A stretch of DNA of 42,862 bases, from positions 1 through 42,862 of the forward strand of contig CAZNLR010000043.1 of the NCBI GenBank assembly GCA_964574215.1, in the 5' to 3' direction. Position numbers and translations under genes: made by a program. Source of the stretch: GCA-2725625 sp964574215 (GTDB lineage Bacteria > Pseudomonadota > Alphaproteobacteria > Rhodospirillales > UBA2165). Position 1 is the first letter of the stretch; the number at the start of each line of letters is the position of its first letter. The notes beneath the pieces were generated by a model. It saw nothing but the letters and a program-made list of their open reading frames with translations. It was not told the origin of the DNA and made no database searches. Positions 24,104-32,133 of this stretch are shown here, piece by piece.

Positions 24104-25234
24104 TTAGAACTGTTCGATTAGCTCGTCCAGATCGTCGGGCAGCTTGACCACCTCACCGGTCCGGGCCGACAGGTCCATGGCCATCGTCAACAACAGGTTG
24201 CGGTGGCCTTCTTCGGCGGTGGCGTGGGGTCCGGCCACTCCTGTGGTAATGCGGTTGAACCAGGACAGTGTTTCGTCCCGGTTGGAGCCCCACAATTGGC
24301 CGTCCAGATAGCTGCCCGGCGGATAGCTTTCCAAAAAATCCACATGGCGGTCGACGCCCGGTTCGTAGCCGTCCGGATTGTAACCGTGGCCGATGGGATT
24401 GTTGGAGGCCATGATGACGTCCCGGTGAGTGTCTTCGATGTCGATGACGCCCTCGCTGCCGACGATGCCGATCTCCAAACCATAAACCGATCCGGGCCAG
24501 ACCTCGGGCAGTCCCCAGCTGATATTCATGCTGAAAATGGTGCCGTCGTCCATGGTGAACACACCGAAGGTGGAATCCTTGGTGCCCCATTCGGCCAGCG
24601 TCTTGTCGACCGATTGGGCATAGACGGATATCGGCCTTTTGCCTTCCAGAAACCACAGCGACATATCAAGGCTGTGGGTGCCCGAAATCACCATGGGTGT
24701 CATATTGTGACGCTCGTTGGTTTTGCGGACGGTGGCGATGGGCACCATGCGGTTCATGAAGGCCCGGGTCACCACCGAATGAACATCGCCGATCTGCCCC
24801 TTTTGCAGCCGTTCCTTGACGGTCAGGAACCGGCGGTTGAACCGGACCGTATAACCGATGCTGGCGTCGACATCGTTGTCCTGGATCATTTTGAGAATTT
24901 CGGCCGATTCGGCGGCTTCGGTCGCCAATGGCTTTTCGATCAGCATTTTCTTAATGCCGGCGTCGATGGCCGTTTTGACCGGTGCAAAATGGCGGTTTTC
25001 TTCGGTGATAATCATGACCGCATTGACTTCCGGCCGCTTGATCAATGCCTCCATATCGGTGGTAAAGAAATCGGCGTTAACATCATCGGCCAGTTGTTGA
25101 CCGAAATCTTCCCGCAGATCACACAGGCCCAGCCATTCGACGCCCGGAAAGTCGCGGGCGTGTTGGGACCGGAAGCGGGCGATGACGCCACACCCAATCA
25201 CCGCTAAGCCGATTTTGTCCAATTTTATTCCCAT
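24104..25234 (-). CDS. Gfo/Idh/MocA-family NAD(P)-dependent oxidoreductase
   Basis: A 376-residue dehydrogenase. The N-terminal Rossmann fold has IGLAVIGCGVIARF (G-x-G-x-x-A type) and the family's EKP motif in LIEKPLATEA (about residue 98). The middle contains a catalytic-region HSLDMSLWFLEG. A C-terminal beta-sheet domain follows. Typical substrates are sugars, inositols or related polyols, and the substrate here is unknown. It is convergent with the CDGSH gene across two palindromes, and divergent from the lipoprotein gene at 25408. Confidence 0.92.
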   Translation of the reverse strand: MGIKLDKIGLAVIGCGVIARFRSQHARDFPGVEWLGLCDLREDFGQQLADDVNADFFTTDMEALIKRPEVNAVMIITEENRHFAPVKTAIDAGIKKMLIEKPLATEAAESAEILKMIQDNDVDASIGYTVRFNRRFLTVKERLQKGQIGDVHSVVTRAFMNRMVPIATVRKTNERHNMTPMVISGTHSLDMSLWFLEGKRPISVYAQSVDKTLAEWGTKDSTFGVFTMDDGTIFSMNISWGLPEVWPGSVYGLEIGIVGSEGVIDIEDTHRDVIMASNNPIGHGYNPDGYEPGVDRHVDFLESYPPGSYLDGQLWGSNRDETLSWFNRITTGVAGPHATAEEGHRNLLLTMAMDLSARTGEVVKLPDDLDELIEQF

Positions 25235-25407
25235 GGAGGGCCCCCAGTTAATTGGTCAGATCACTTTAACCACTTTCTTATCTTCTACAATCTCACTGAA
25301 CAACCGTGTTTGGATCCATTTTTAGCCTGACAATCTACCTCTATCGCTGTATAAAATTAATATTTTTCGGAGAAATTTTTAATACAATATCTATTTTCGG
25401 GGGTGTG

Positions 25408-25836
25408 ATGAAAAAAAATATAGCGGTTGGATTGTTCGTATTTGTGCTCGCCGGTTGCCAGTCAATGGGCTGGTCTTTTGTTGAAATTAGGGACTCGGAT
25501 GAAAGTTATCAACGAACTACTTTGAATTGGACCAGCGGTTCTAAAATGTTCATTCGATTGAAGCCTACCAACGAGGGCGGATTTTTGGGTGTTTGCGGTT
25601 ATTTTATCGGTGAAGGAGGTATACAAGGCTCTATCGAAGCCGTTTACCTGCGGAACGCCTTTCTCGCCATTAACAATAAGCGGTTTTTGGAAAATGTCTC
25701 TTTTATCAGCGAGCACAACAAGGAAGGTGCCAAGTATTCGGCGACATGTGTCAAAACCCAAACGCCCTACCTCGACGAACATAAATATTCGAGAATAAAG
25801 CTGATCGGTCCCCGCTCGGTAACCTACGTGCACTAA
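25408..25836 (+). CDS. Lipoprotein, function unknown
   Basis: 142 residues from ATG 25408, preceded by GGGGG at 4 bp. The signal peptide is short (MKKNIAVGLFVFVLAGC) with lipobox LAGC, so the mature protein begins at Cys17. The rest is hydrophilic with a few Cys residues (VCGYFIGEGG, SATCVKTQTP) and no motif I recognise. An upstream in-frame start at 25306 would bury the lipobox and is unlikely. The lower GC content than in surrounding genes suggests an accessory gene. Confidence 0.8.
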   Translation: MKKNIAVGLFVFVLAGCQSMGWSFVEIRDSDESYQRTTLNWTSGSKMFIRLKPTNEGGFLGVCGYFIGEGGIQGSIEAVYLRNAFLAINNKRFLENVSFISEHNKEGAKYSATCVKTQTPYLDEHKYSRIKLIGPRSVTYVH

Positions 25837-25855
25837 CCTGTTTGGTCACAGAAAA

Positions 25856-25886
25856 AATTGTACCTAGAATAAATTGTACCAGGTAC
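25856..25886. repeat. Degenerate GTACC palindromic repeat, copies 3 and 3a
   Basis: AATTGTACC (25856-25864) is a half copy. AATTGTACCAGGTAC (25872-25886) is a nearly complete copy of the palindrome seen at 24037 and 24073. As with those copies it lies between convergent genes, here the lipoprotein and gatB. Confidence 0.7.
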
Positions 25887-25892
25887 GCTTTT

Positions 25893-27353
25893 TTAGCCCA
25901 GTTTTTTCTTTAGCAGCTCGTTGACCATTTGCGGATTGGCTTTGCCCTGGCTGGCTTTCATGGCCTGGCCGACGAACCAGCCGGCGACTTTTTGGTTGCC
26001 GTCTTTGAATTGCTGAGCCTGATCGGGATTGTCGGCGATGATCTGGTCGATCATGGCTTCGATCTCGCCGGTGTCGGTGATCTGTTTGAGGCCTTTTTCC
26101 TCGACGATCTTCTCCGGATCATTGTTTCCATCCGGCCCTTCCGCCACCATCACCTCGAACACGTCCTTGGCGATGCGGCCCGATATGGTGTCATCGGATA
26201 TGAGGTCGATCAGTTTGCCCAGTTCGTCGGCACTCACCGGGCTCTCGGTGATGATTTTCCCTTCCTTGTTGAGGACGGCGAACAATTCGTGGATCACCCA
26301 ATTGGCGGCAAGCTTGGCGTTGCGGCCTTCGGCTAGGGCTTCAAAATAGACCGCCGATTCTTTATCCGCCACCAACACGGCGGCGTCTTCCGGCGCCAGA
26401 TCGAAATCGGCGATGAATCTATCTTTCTTGGCGTCGGGTAGTTCCGGCAGGGTCGCCTTGATGGCGTCGATATAATCCTGAGAAAGGTCCAGGGGCAGCA
26501 GGTCCGGGTCCGGGAAATAGCGGTAGTCGTGAGCCTCTTCTTTGGAGCGCATGGAACGGGTTTCGCCCTTATTGGCGTCGTACAGGCGGGTTTCCTGCTC
26601 CACTTCGCCGCCGGACTCGTAAACCTCAACTTGGCGCTCTGCCTCATACTCGATGGCCTGCATGACGAAACGCACCGAGTTGATGTTTTTGATCTCCGCC
26701 CTGGTGCGCAGTTCGTCGCCCGGATGGCGAACGCTGACATTGGCGTCGCAGCGCAGCGAGCCCTGCTCCATATTGCCGTCGCAGGTGCCGAGATAACGGA
26801 GAATGGCCCGCAGCTTCCGCATATAGGCGCCGGCTTCTTCCGGGCTTCTGAGGTCCGGCTTGGAGACAATCTCCATCAGCGCCACGCCCGACCGGTTGAG
26901 ATCGATGAAAGTCCGCTTGGGATCCTGATCGTGGAGGGACTTGCCCGCATCCTGTTCCATATGCAGCCGCTCAACCCCGATTTCGCGGGGACCGGAAGGC
27001 ATATCCAGGACAATGGTGCCCTCGCCTACGATGGGATTGAGAAACTGGGATATCTGATAGCCCTGGGGCAAATCGGGATAGAAATAGTTTTTACGCTCGA
27101 ACACGGAATGCAGATTTATTTGAGCGTTGAGTCCCAATCCCGTGCGCACCGCCTGCTCAACACAGACTTCGTTGATCACCGGCAGCATGCCCGGCATGGC
27201 GGCATCGACCAGGGACACCTGGGCATTGGGCTCGGCGCCGAATTCGGTTGAGGCGCCGGAAAAGAGCTTGGCGTTGGAGACGATCTGGGCGTGGACTTCG
27301 AGGCCGATCACCACTTCCCATTCGCCGGTCTCGCCTTCGATCAAATAAGTCAT
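25893..27353 (-). CDS. gatB: Asp/Glu-tRNA(Asn/Gln) amidotransferase subunit B
   Basis: A 486-residue GatB that, with GatA and GatC, converts misacylated Glu-tRNA(Gln) or Asp-tRNA(Asn) to the amidated form. The N-terminal WEVVIGLEVHAQIVSNAKLF is diagnostic. The kinase-like domain continues through HSVFERKNYFYPDLPQGYQI and MEIVSKPDLRSPEEAGAYMR. A C-terminal YqeY-like helical tail (VAGWFVGQAMKASQGKANPQ) binds tRNA. Last gene of gatC-gatA-gatB, with a 4-bp overlap with gatA. Alphaproteobacteria generally rely on this pathway. Confidence 0.98.
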   Translation of the reverse strand: MTYLIEGETGEWEVVIGLEVHAQIVSNAKLFSGASTEFGAEPNAQVSLVDAAMPGMLPVINEVCVEQAVRTGLGLNAQINLHSVFERKNYFYPDLPQGYQISQFLNPIVGEGTIVLDMPSGPREIGVERLHMEQDAGKSLHDQDPKRTFIDLNRSGVALMEIVSKPDLRSPEEAGAYMRKLRAILRYLGTCDGNMEQGSLRCDANVSVRHPGDELRTRAEIKNINSVRFVMQAIEYEAERQVEVYESGGEVEQETRLYDANKGETRSMRSKEEAHDYRYFPDPDLLPLDLSQDYIDAIKATLPELPDAKKDRFIADFDLAPEDAAVLVADKESAVYFEALAEGRNAKLAANWVIHELFAVLNKEGKIITESPVSADELGKLIDLISDDTISGRIAKDVFEVMVAEGPDGNNDPEKIVEEKGLKQITDTGEIEAMIDQIIADNPDQAQQFKDGNQKVAGWFVGQAMKASQGKANPQMVNELLKKKLG

Positions 27354-28843
27354 TGGTCGCCTTCCAGGTAGGAAGGTTTGGCACTGAAATTTGCCGCCGT
27401 TTCCAGCACGTCCGCCGCCCGGAACAAGGTTTCCTCATCGAAGGGCTTGGCGATCATTTGCAGGCCCAGGGGAAGGCCGTCCTCGGACAGGCCGCTCGGC
27501 ACCGAAATGCCGGGCAGTCCGGCCAGACTGGCCGGCACCGTAAAGACGTCGTTCAAATACATGGCCACGGGATCGTCCATCTTTTCACCAATGGCAAAGG
27601 CCGCCGACGGCGCCGTCGGGGTCAACAACACATCCACATCTTCGAAAACTTTTTGAAAATCCTGGAGGATCAGTGTTCGGAGTTTCATGGCTTTGACGTA
27701 GTAAGCATCGTAGTACCCGGCACTCAACACATAGGTGCCTATCAGCACCCGGCGCTGTACTTCCTCACCGAAACCATCGCCCCGCGTATTGGCGTACATC
27801 TCGTTGAGATCGCCGCCCTCCACACGGAGACCGTAGCGGACACCGTCATAGCGGGCCAAATTCGAGGACGCCTCCGCAGGTGCGACAATATAATACGTGG
27901 GCAAGGCGTATTTGGTGTACGGCAACGATACCTCTACCGGCTCCGCCCCGGCGTCCCGGATCCAGTCGACCCCCTTATGCCAGAGATCCTCGATCTCGTA
28001 GGGCATGCCTTCCATGCGGTATTCGATGGGAATACCGATCTTGAGACCCTTGATGTCGCCGGTGATGGCGGCTTCGAAGTCGGGCAACGGGCCACAAATC
28101 TCAGGCGCAACGCTGGTGGAATCCTTTTTATCGTAACCGGCCATGGCTTGCAGCATGATAGCCGAGTCCCGGACCGTTTTGGTCATGGGTCCGGCTTGGT
28201 CCAAAGAAGAGGCAAACGCCACCAATCCCCAGCGGGAACACCTGCCATAGGTAGGCTTCATGCCGACAATACCGGAAAAAGACGCCGGTTGACGGATGGA
28301 GCCGCCGGTGTCCGTACCGGCCGCCGCCATGGCCAAATGACCCGCCACCGAAGCCGCCGAACCGCCCGACGAGCCGCCCGGCACCCGGTCCTTACCGTCG
28401 TCCAGTGACCAGGGGTTTTTGACCGGCTCGTAGTAACTGGTCACATTGGCCGACCCCATGGCGAACTCGTCCATGTTGGTCTTGCCCAGCATGACAGCGC
28501 CGGCGTCACGCAGATTTTGCGACACCGTCGATTCATAGGTCGGCGTGAAGCCGTCCAAAATATGCGATCCGGCAGTGGTCAATACGCCTTCCGTGCAATA
28601 GAGGTCTTTGAGGGCGATGGGAATGCCGTCCATGCCGCCTTTGGCGTCTCCCTTGGCCCGTCGGTCATCGGATTCTTTGGCCCGTTCCAGGGCGATTTCC
28701 GGCGTTTCGGTAACGAATGCGTTGAGGTCCCGCCCCGCCGCCATGGCAGCCAGGTGGTCTTTCGCCAGTTCGACGGAAGTAAAGTCACCCTTGGTCAGGC
28801 CGTCCCGGGCTTGGGCGATGGTGAGGTTGGTATAATCGCTCAT
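27350..28843 (-). CDS. gatA: Asp/Glu-tRNA(Asn/Gln) amidotransferase subunit A
   Basis: A 497-residue amidase-signature protein that hydrolyses glutamine to supply ammonia to GatB. The catalytic Lys is in GIPIALKDLYCTEG. The Ser-cisSer-Lys triad is completed by PGGSSGGSAASVAG and the GTDTGGSIRQPAS segment with the nucleophilic Ser. Length is normal. The start ATG overlaps the gatC stop (TAATG), and its stop region overlaps the gatB start, so all three are coupled in one operon. Confidence 0.98.
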   Translation of the reverse strand: MSDYTNLTIAQARDGLTKGDFTSVELAKDHLAAMAAGRDLNAFVTETPEIALERAKESDDRRAKGDAKGGMDGIPIALKDLYCTEGVLTTAGSHILDGFTPTYESTVSQNLRDAGAVMLGKTNMDEFAMGSANVTSYYEPVKNPWSLDDGKDRVPGGSSGGSAASVAGHLAMAAAGTDTGGSIRQPASFSGIVGMKPTYGRCSRWGLVAFASSLDQAGPMTKTVRDSAIMLQAMAGYDKKDSTSVAPEICGPLPDFEAAITGDIKGLKIGIPIEYRMEGMPYEIEDLWHKGVDWIRDAGAEPVEVSLPYTKYALPTYYIVAPAEASSNLARYDGVRYGLRVEGGDLNEMYANTRGDGFGEEVQRRVLIGTYVLSAGYYDAYYVKAMKLRTLILQDFQKVFEDVDVLLTPTAPSAAFAIGEKMDDPVAMYLNDVFTVPASLAGLPGISVPSGLSEDGLPLGLQMIAKPFDEETLFRAADVLETAANFSAKPSYLEGDQ

Positions 28844-29124
28844 TATTCCACCACCTTGGGAACGGTATAGAAATTGCCTTCGGGATCCGGCGCGTTTTTG
28901 AGCACCCGGTCGGGATAGCCGCCGTCATTGATTTCATCAGCCCGTTGGGGCGCCGCCATTTGGGTGACACTGGTCATGGGCTTGACGTCGTCGGTGTCGA
29001 CTTCGTTCAACTGTTCGATCCAGTCGAAAATATTGGTCAACTCACCGGCGAGGCTGTCCATTTTTTCCTCCGGCACCTTGATACGGGCCAGATTGGCGAT
29101 GTTTTTGACCGTTGCTTTATCCAA
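28843..29124 (-). CDS. gatC: Asp/Glu-tRNA(Asn/Gln) amidotransferase subunit C
   Basis: 93 residues. The start is a TTG at 29124, giving LDKATVKNIANLARIKVPEE at the N-terminus as in the family, with AAAGGA 9 bp upstream. A longer ATG frame beginning at 29211 carries a poorly conserved Arg/Gly-rich extension and is rejected. GatC stabilises the GatA-GatB complex. It is the first gene of the operon and runs divergently from the GST gene at 29266. Confidence 0.95.
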   Translation of the reverse strand: MDKATVKNIANLARIKVPEEKMDSLAGELTNIFDWIEQLNEVDTDDVKPMTSVTQMAAPQRADEINDGGYPDRVLKNAPDPEGNFYTVPKVVE

Positions 29125-29265
29125 CGCTCTGTTTCCTTTTCGGGCAAAATACGAGTGGAAAAATCCGCGGCGGAAACTATCACCGCCGCCCCCTCTCCGC
29201 AAGGTCGCCAAATCAATTGTTCAAGTCCCAAACGGTAATTAAAATAGAGAAGAAAGGAGAGCGGA

Positions 29266-29916
29266 ATGTCCGAACCGACACTGATCATCGGCAACAAGAA
29301 TTATTCCTCCTGGTCGCTCCGAGGCTGGCTGGCGCTGACCATGGCGGGGATCGAGTTTGAAGAGAAGCTGATCCCGCTGTTTCAGGACGATCACGCCGAA
29401 CGTATGGCCGAATTGCCCGCGGGCAAAGTGCCGGTCCTGATCGACGGAGATCTGGCCGTTTGGGAGAGCCTGGCCATCTGCGAATACGTGGCGGAAACGA
29501 AGCCGGATGCCAAGATGTGGCCGGTGGACCCGGCCCGCCGCAGCCACGCCCGTTCTGTTTCAGCGGAAATGGCCGCAAGCTTTTTCGGCCTCCGGGGCGA
29601 GTTCCCCATGAACTGCCGCAAACGCATCGGTGGCGTGACGCCGAGCGACGCCGCCCAGAAAGACATCGCCCGGGTTCAGGAGATTTGGAGCGACTGCCGG
29701 GAAAAGTACGCGGATGATGGCCCCTACCTGTTCGGTCCTTTCTCCAACGCCGATATCATGTTCGCCCCCGTGGTGCTGCGTTTTGAAACCTACGGCATCT
29801 TGGTCAACAAAGCCTGCCGCGACTATATGAAATCCATTATCGCCCTCCCTGCCATCCGCCAGTGGAAAGCCGCCGGCGCCGAGGAACCGTGGGTGATCGC
29901 CGATGACGAGGTGTAA
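29266..29916 (+). CDS. Glutathione S-transferase-family protein
   Basis: A 216-residue GST with N-terminal LIIGNKNYSSWSLRGWLALT (Ser near the catalytic position), the cis-Pro segment LPAGKVPVLIDGDLAVWESL and the C-terminal helical domain with GPYLFGPFSNADIMFAPVVL. It is unlike the GST at 21828 in length and sequence. Reaction unknown. GAAAGGAGAGCGGA lies ahead of the ATG. It is divergent from gatC and ends 5 bp from the end of the extended methyltransferase gene, which it faces. Confidence 0.9.
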   Translation: MSEPTLIIGNKNYSSWSLRGWLALTMAGIEFEEKLIPLFQDDHAERMAELPAGKVPVLIDGDLAVWESLAICEYVAETKPDAKMWPVDPARRSHARSVSAEMAASFFGLRGEFPMNCRKRIGGVTPSDAAQKDIARVQEIWSDCREKYADDGPYLFGPFSNADIMFAPVVLRFETYGILVNKACRDYMKSIIALPAIRQWKAAGAEEPWVIADDEV

Positions 29917-29921
29917 AAAGT

Positions 29922-30698
29922 TTAACCGGGCTTAACTGCTAGGAATGCGTAACCGTAGACCTCGAAAGCGCGGGCGTTTTTTTCACCGCCGGCGCCGCCG
30001 AACGTATCCACCGGCGCTCCAATCTCTACTTTTGTGAATCCGCTGTCTTCCAATATTTTTTGCCAGCCTGCACACGGCAGGCCACCGGCGATTCAAGCGG
30101 TCCAGAGGTCAATGTCGTTAAGGGCGCCCTCCGGGACCGGCTTGCCGTTGGCGATATCGGCGAACTGCACCCGCCCGCCCGGTTTCAAAACGCGGAAAAC
30201 TTCGGAAAATACGTGTTTTTTATCGGCGCATAAATTGAACACGCCATTGCTGATAACCACATCCGCCCAGCCGTCTTCAACGGGGATATCTTCAAGCAGC
30301 CCTTCCCGGAACTCGACATGGCTCGTTTCCATAACGGCTGCCGTGGCGCGCGACTTGGTGAGCATTTCTTCGGTCATATCAATACCAACAACCTGACCAT
30401 CGCCGCCCACCTGACCGGCGGCAATGAAGGAATCGAACCCGGCGCCGGAACCGGCATCCACTACCCGTTCGCCGCTTCCCAACGGTCGGGTGGAAAATGG
30501 ATTACCCACACCGGCAAAGGACTCAACCGCCGCATCGGGCAAGGCATCGACCACCGATTGGTCGTAGCCGAGCCGGGCCGCCAGGGGCCGGCCAGTATGA
30601 AAATGAAAATCGCCATCGGGTTCGACCGCAACTTCCCGGTATTTGATTTTAACTTCATCCCGTAACTGATCGGGGTTTACCAATGTTTCCACAGCCAT
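29922..30698 (-). CDS. ArsM-like SAM methyltransferase with in-frame TGA (candidate selenoprotein)
   Basis: 258 residues if TGA 30095-30093 is read through as residue 202. The N-terminal part has DFHFHTGRPLAARLGY, the SAM loop VVDAGSGAGFDSFIAAG (motif I), VGIDMTEEMLTKSR and RVLKPGGRVQFAD. After NDIDLWTA comes TGA, then IAGGLPCAGWQKILEDSGF, then PVDTFGGAGGEKNARAFEVY and a TAA stop. In ArsM-type enzymes the residue after this D-x-W-x-x block is the conserved catalytic or arsenic-binding Cys (C-x-G-G/A-L), so TGA replaces it. The upstream SNC motif of arsenite methyltransferases is SNG here, so the substrate may differ. A hairpin follows the TGA. AAAGG precedes the ATG by about 9 bp. Alternative: a premature stop (nonsense mutation or error) that leaves a 201-residue protein. 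Confidence 0.75.
30062..30089 (-). promoter_or_regulatory. Candidate bacterial SECIS hairpin
   Basis: Counting from the base after TGA in the mRNA: GCCUGC (nt 11-16) pairs with GCAGGC (nt 22-27) around a 5-nt loop CGUGU. An outer GCC (nt 4-6) can pair with GGC (nt 29-31). The apical loop starts 17 nt after UGA and has G in its second position, as bacterial SECIS elements require. It lies inside the coding frame. SelB recognition is inferred, not shown. Confidence 0.6.
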
Positions 30699-30821
30699 GG
30701 CACGTTACCTTTGCGAAATATAATCCATCATAACATTAGATGTGTTCTAAAGTGAAGCACGCTTCCGTTACTTCCCATTCGACACAAAACCCGCTGGACG
30801 CAAACCCGCCATACAGCCACT

Positions 30822-31595
30822 ATGCCGCCTATGTGGAATCTAGAAATCCTGACCATCATCTTCACCACCTTCGTTCTCGCCGGCATGGTGAAAGGGGTGA
30901 TCGGCCTCGGCCTGCCGTCGGTGTCACTGGCCATTTTAACTGCCACCATCGGACTTAAGGCAGCCATGGCGGTATTGGTGGTGCCGTCCCTGGTGATGAA
31001 TATATGGCAGGCCTGCGTCGGCGGCGCTTTTATCCGTGTCTTGAAAAGAACGTGGTTAATGATCGTGGCGGCGGCGGTTGGCACCTGGTTCGGCGCCGAT
31101 ATTCTGGCGAATTCCGACGGTGCGCTGCTTTCGGCTCTATTGGGGATATTGCTGGTCCTCTATTCGGTCACCAGCCTGTTTACACCGCAAATCACCATTC
31201 CGCCCCGTTGGGAGCCGATTCTCTCTCCGCCCATCGGGCTGATCAGCGGCGTGTTTACCGGTATGACCGGCTCCTTTGTCGTGCCCGGCGTTATCTATAT
31301 GCAGGCCATGGGACTACCCCGCGATTTACTGGTGCAGGCCATGGGCGTCGTCTTTACAGCCGCCACCATTGCCCTTGGGGTCAGTCTCGGCGGCCATGGG
31401 TTGATGCCCAAGGATTTGATCATAATTTCCGTCGTGGCTCTGGTCCCGGCGGCTGTCGGCATGGTGCTGGGCCAGAACATCCGATCCCGACTTTCGGACA
31501 AACGATTCCGTCAGGTATTTTTTATCGGCCTGATCCTGCTGGGGCTCTATATTATTGTCCGTGCAATGGACCGGGTGGATTGGCTTGCGGCCTAG
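30822..31595 (+). CDS. TauE/SafE-family membrane permease (third in window)
   Basis: 257 residues with about eight helices. The first-half motif is GMVKGVIGLGLPSVSLAILT and the second-half motif is GLISGVFTGMTGSFVVPGVI. It is distantly related to the tandem pair at 18820-20459. An internal start at 30831 (MWNLEI) is an alternative. It is divergent from the candidate selenoprotein methyltransferase with only 123 bp between them, so co-regulation and export of the methylated product is a possibility (inference only). Confidence 0.88.
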   Translation: MPPMWNLEILTIIFTTFVLAGMVKGVIGLGLPSVSLAILTATIGLKAAMAVLVVPSLVMNIWQACVGGAFIRVLKRTWLMIVAAAVGTWFGADILANSDGALLSALLGILLVLYSVTSLFTPQITIPPRWEPILSPPIGLISGVFTGMTGSFVVPGVIYMQAMGLPRDLLVQAMGVVFTAATIALGVSLGGHGLMPKDLIIISVVALVPAAVGMVLGQNIRSRLSDKRFRQVFFIGLILLGLYIIVRAMDRVDWLAA

Positions 31596-31618
31596 CCGCA
31601 AATATCCGAAAAAAGGCG

Positions 31619-32092
31619 ATGATTTTCGAGACGCTTCAGGAGCTACGTGATCACCACCCGTCCGGCACCCGCCTGCTGGGATTGGATGTCGGGTCGAAGA
31701 CCATCGGCATGGCGGTCTCGGACAGCGACCTCTCGGTGGCCACCGCCATCGACACCATTCGACGCACGAAATTCACCAAAGATTTTGAAACGCTCAAAGA
31801 GATTATTGGCGAACGCAATATCGGCGGCATTGTGATCGGCCTGCCGGTTAGCATGGACGGCGGCGAGGGTCCGGCCTGCCAATCTATCCGGCAGTTCGGC
31901 CAGAACATTCTCGACCGTATGGAAATCGCCATCGCCTATTGGGACGAACGGCTGTCCACCTCGGCGGTGGAGCGGTTTCTTATCGACGAGGCCGACATGA
32001 CCCGCAAGCGGCGCAGCGAAGTCGTCGACAAAATGGCGGCCACATATATCCTTCAGGGTGCTCTCGACAGTATTGATAATAGCCCGTCTTAA
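31619..32092 (+). CDS. ruvX: Holliday junction resolvase-like RuvX (YqgF)
   Basis: A 157-residue RNase H-fold protein. LLGLDVGSKTIGMAVSD carries the first acidic residue, IGGIVIGLPVSMDGGEGPAC the middle motif, YWDERLSTSAVERFL the Glu and SEVVDKMAATYILQG the last Asp. The family is linked to Holliday junction processing and 16S rRNA 5' maturation. Begins 23 bp after the TauE gene, with AAAGG just ahead of the ATG, and leads the conserved block ruvX-pyrB-pyrC'-plsY-dprA-topA-rnr. Confidence 0.94.
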   Translation: MIFETLQELRDHHPSGTRLLGLDVGSKTIGMAVSDSDLSVATAIDTIRRTKFTKDFETLKEIIGERNIGGIVIGLPVSMDGGEGPACQSIRQFGQNILDRMEIAIAYWDERLSTSAVERFLIDEADMTRKRRSEVVDKMAATYILQGALDSIDNSPS

Positions 32093-32133
32093 ATACTTGC
32101 TCTCGCGAGTCCTCATCCCTATAGTGCGCCTTT

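Noticed and set aside
24203..25207. A 334-codon frame opposite the Gfo/Idh/MocA gene
   Set aside because: The opposite strand encodes a complete oxidoreductase with Rossmann and EKP motifs; this frame is rich in Gly, Asp and His and lacks any motif.
24037..25886. Regular repeats as a CRISPR array
   Set aside because: Copies are palindromic, few, and separated by a whole gene region without uniform spacers; no cas gene is present.
30093..30698. Methyltransferase as a simple 201-residue protein
   Set aside because: The stop cuts off a well-preserved C-terminal segment in the same frame that ends at a natural stop 5 bp from the next gene. I therefore annotate the extended form, while keeping a nonsense mutation as the main alternative.
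31004..31618. Extended frame ahead of ruvX overlapping the TauE gene
   Set aside because: The upstream part has no family similarity and overlaps a clear membrane protein gene in another frame. RuvX starts naturally at 31619.
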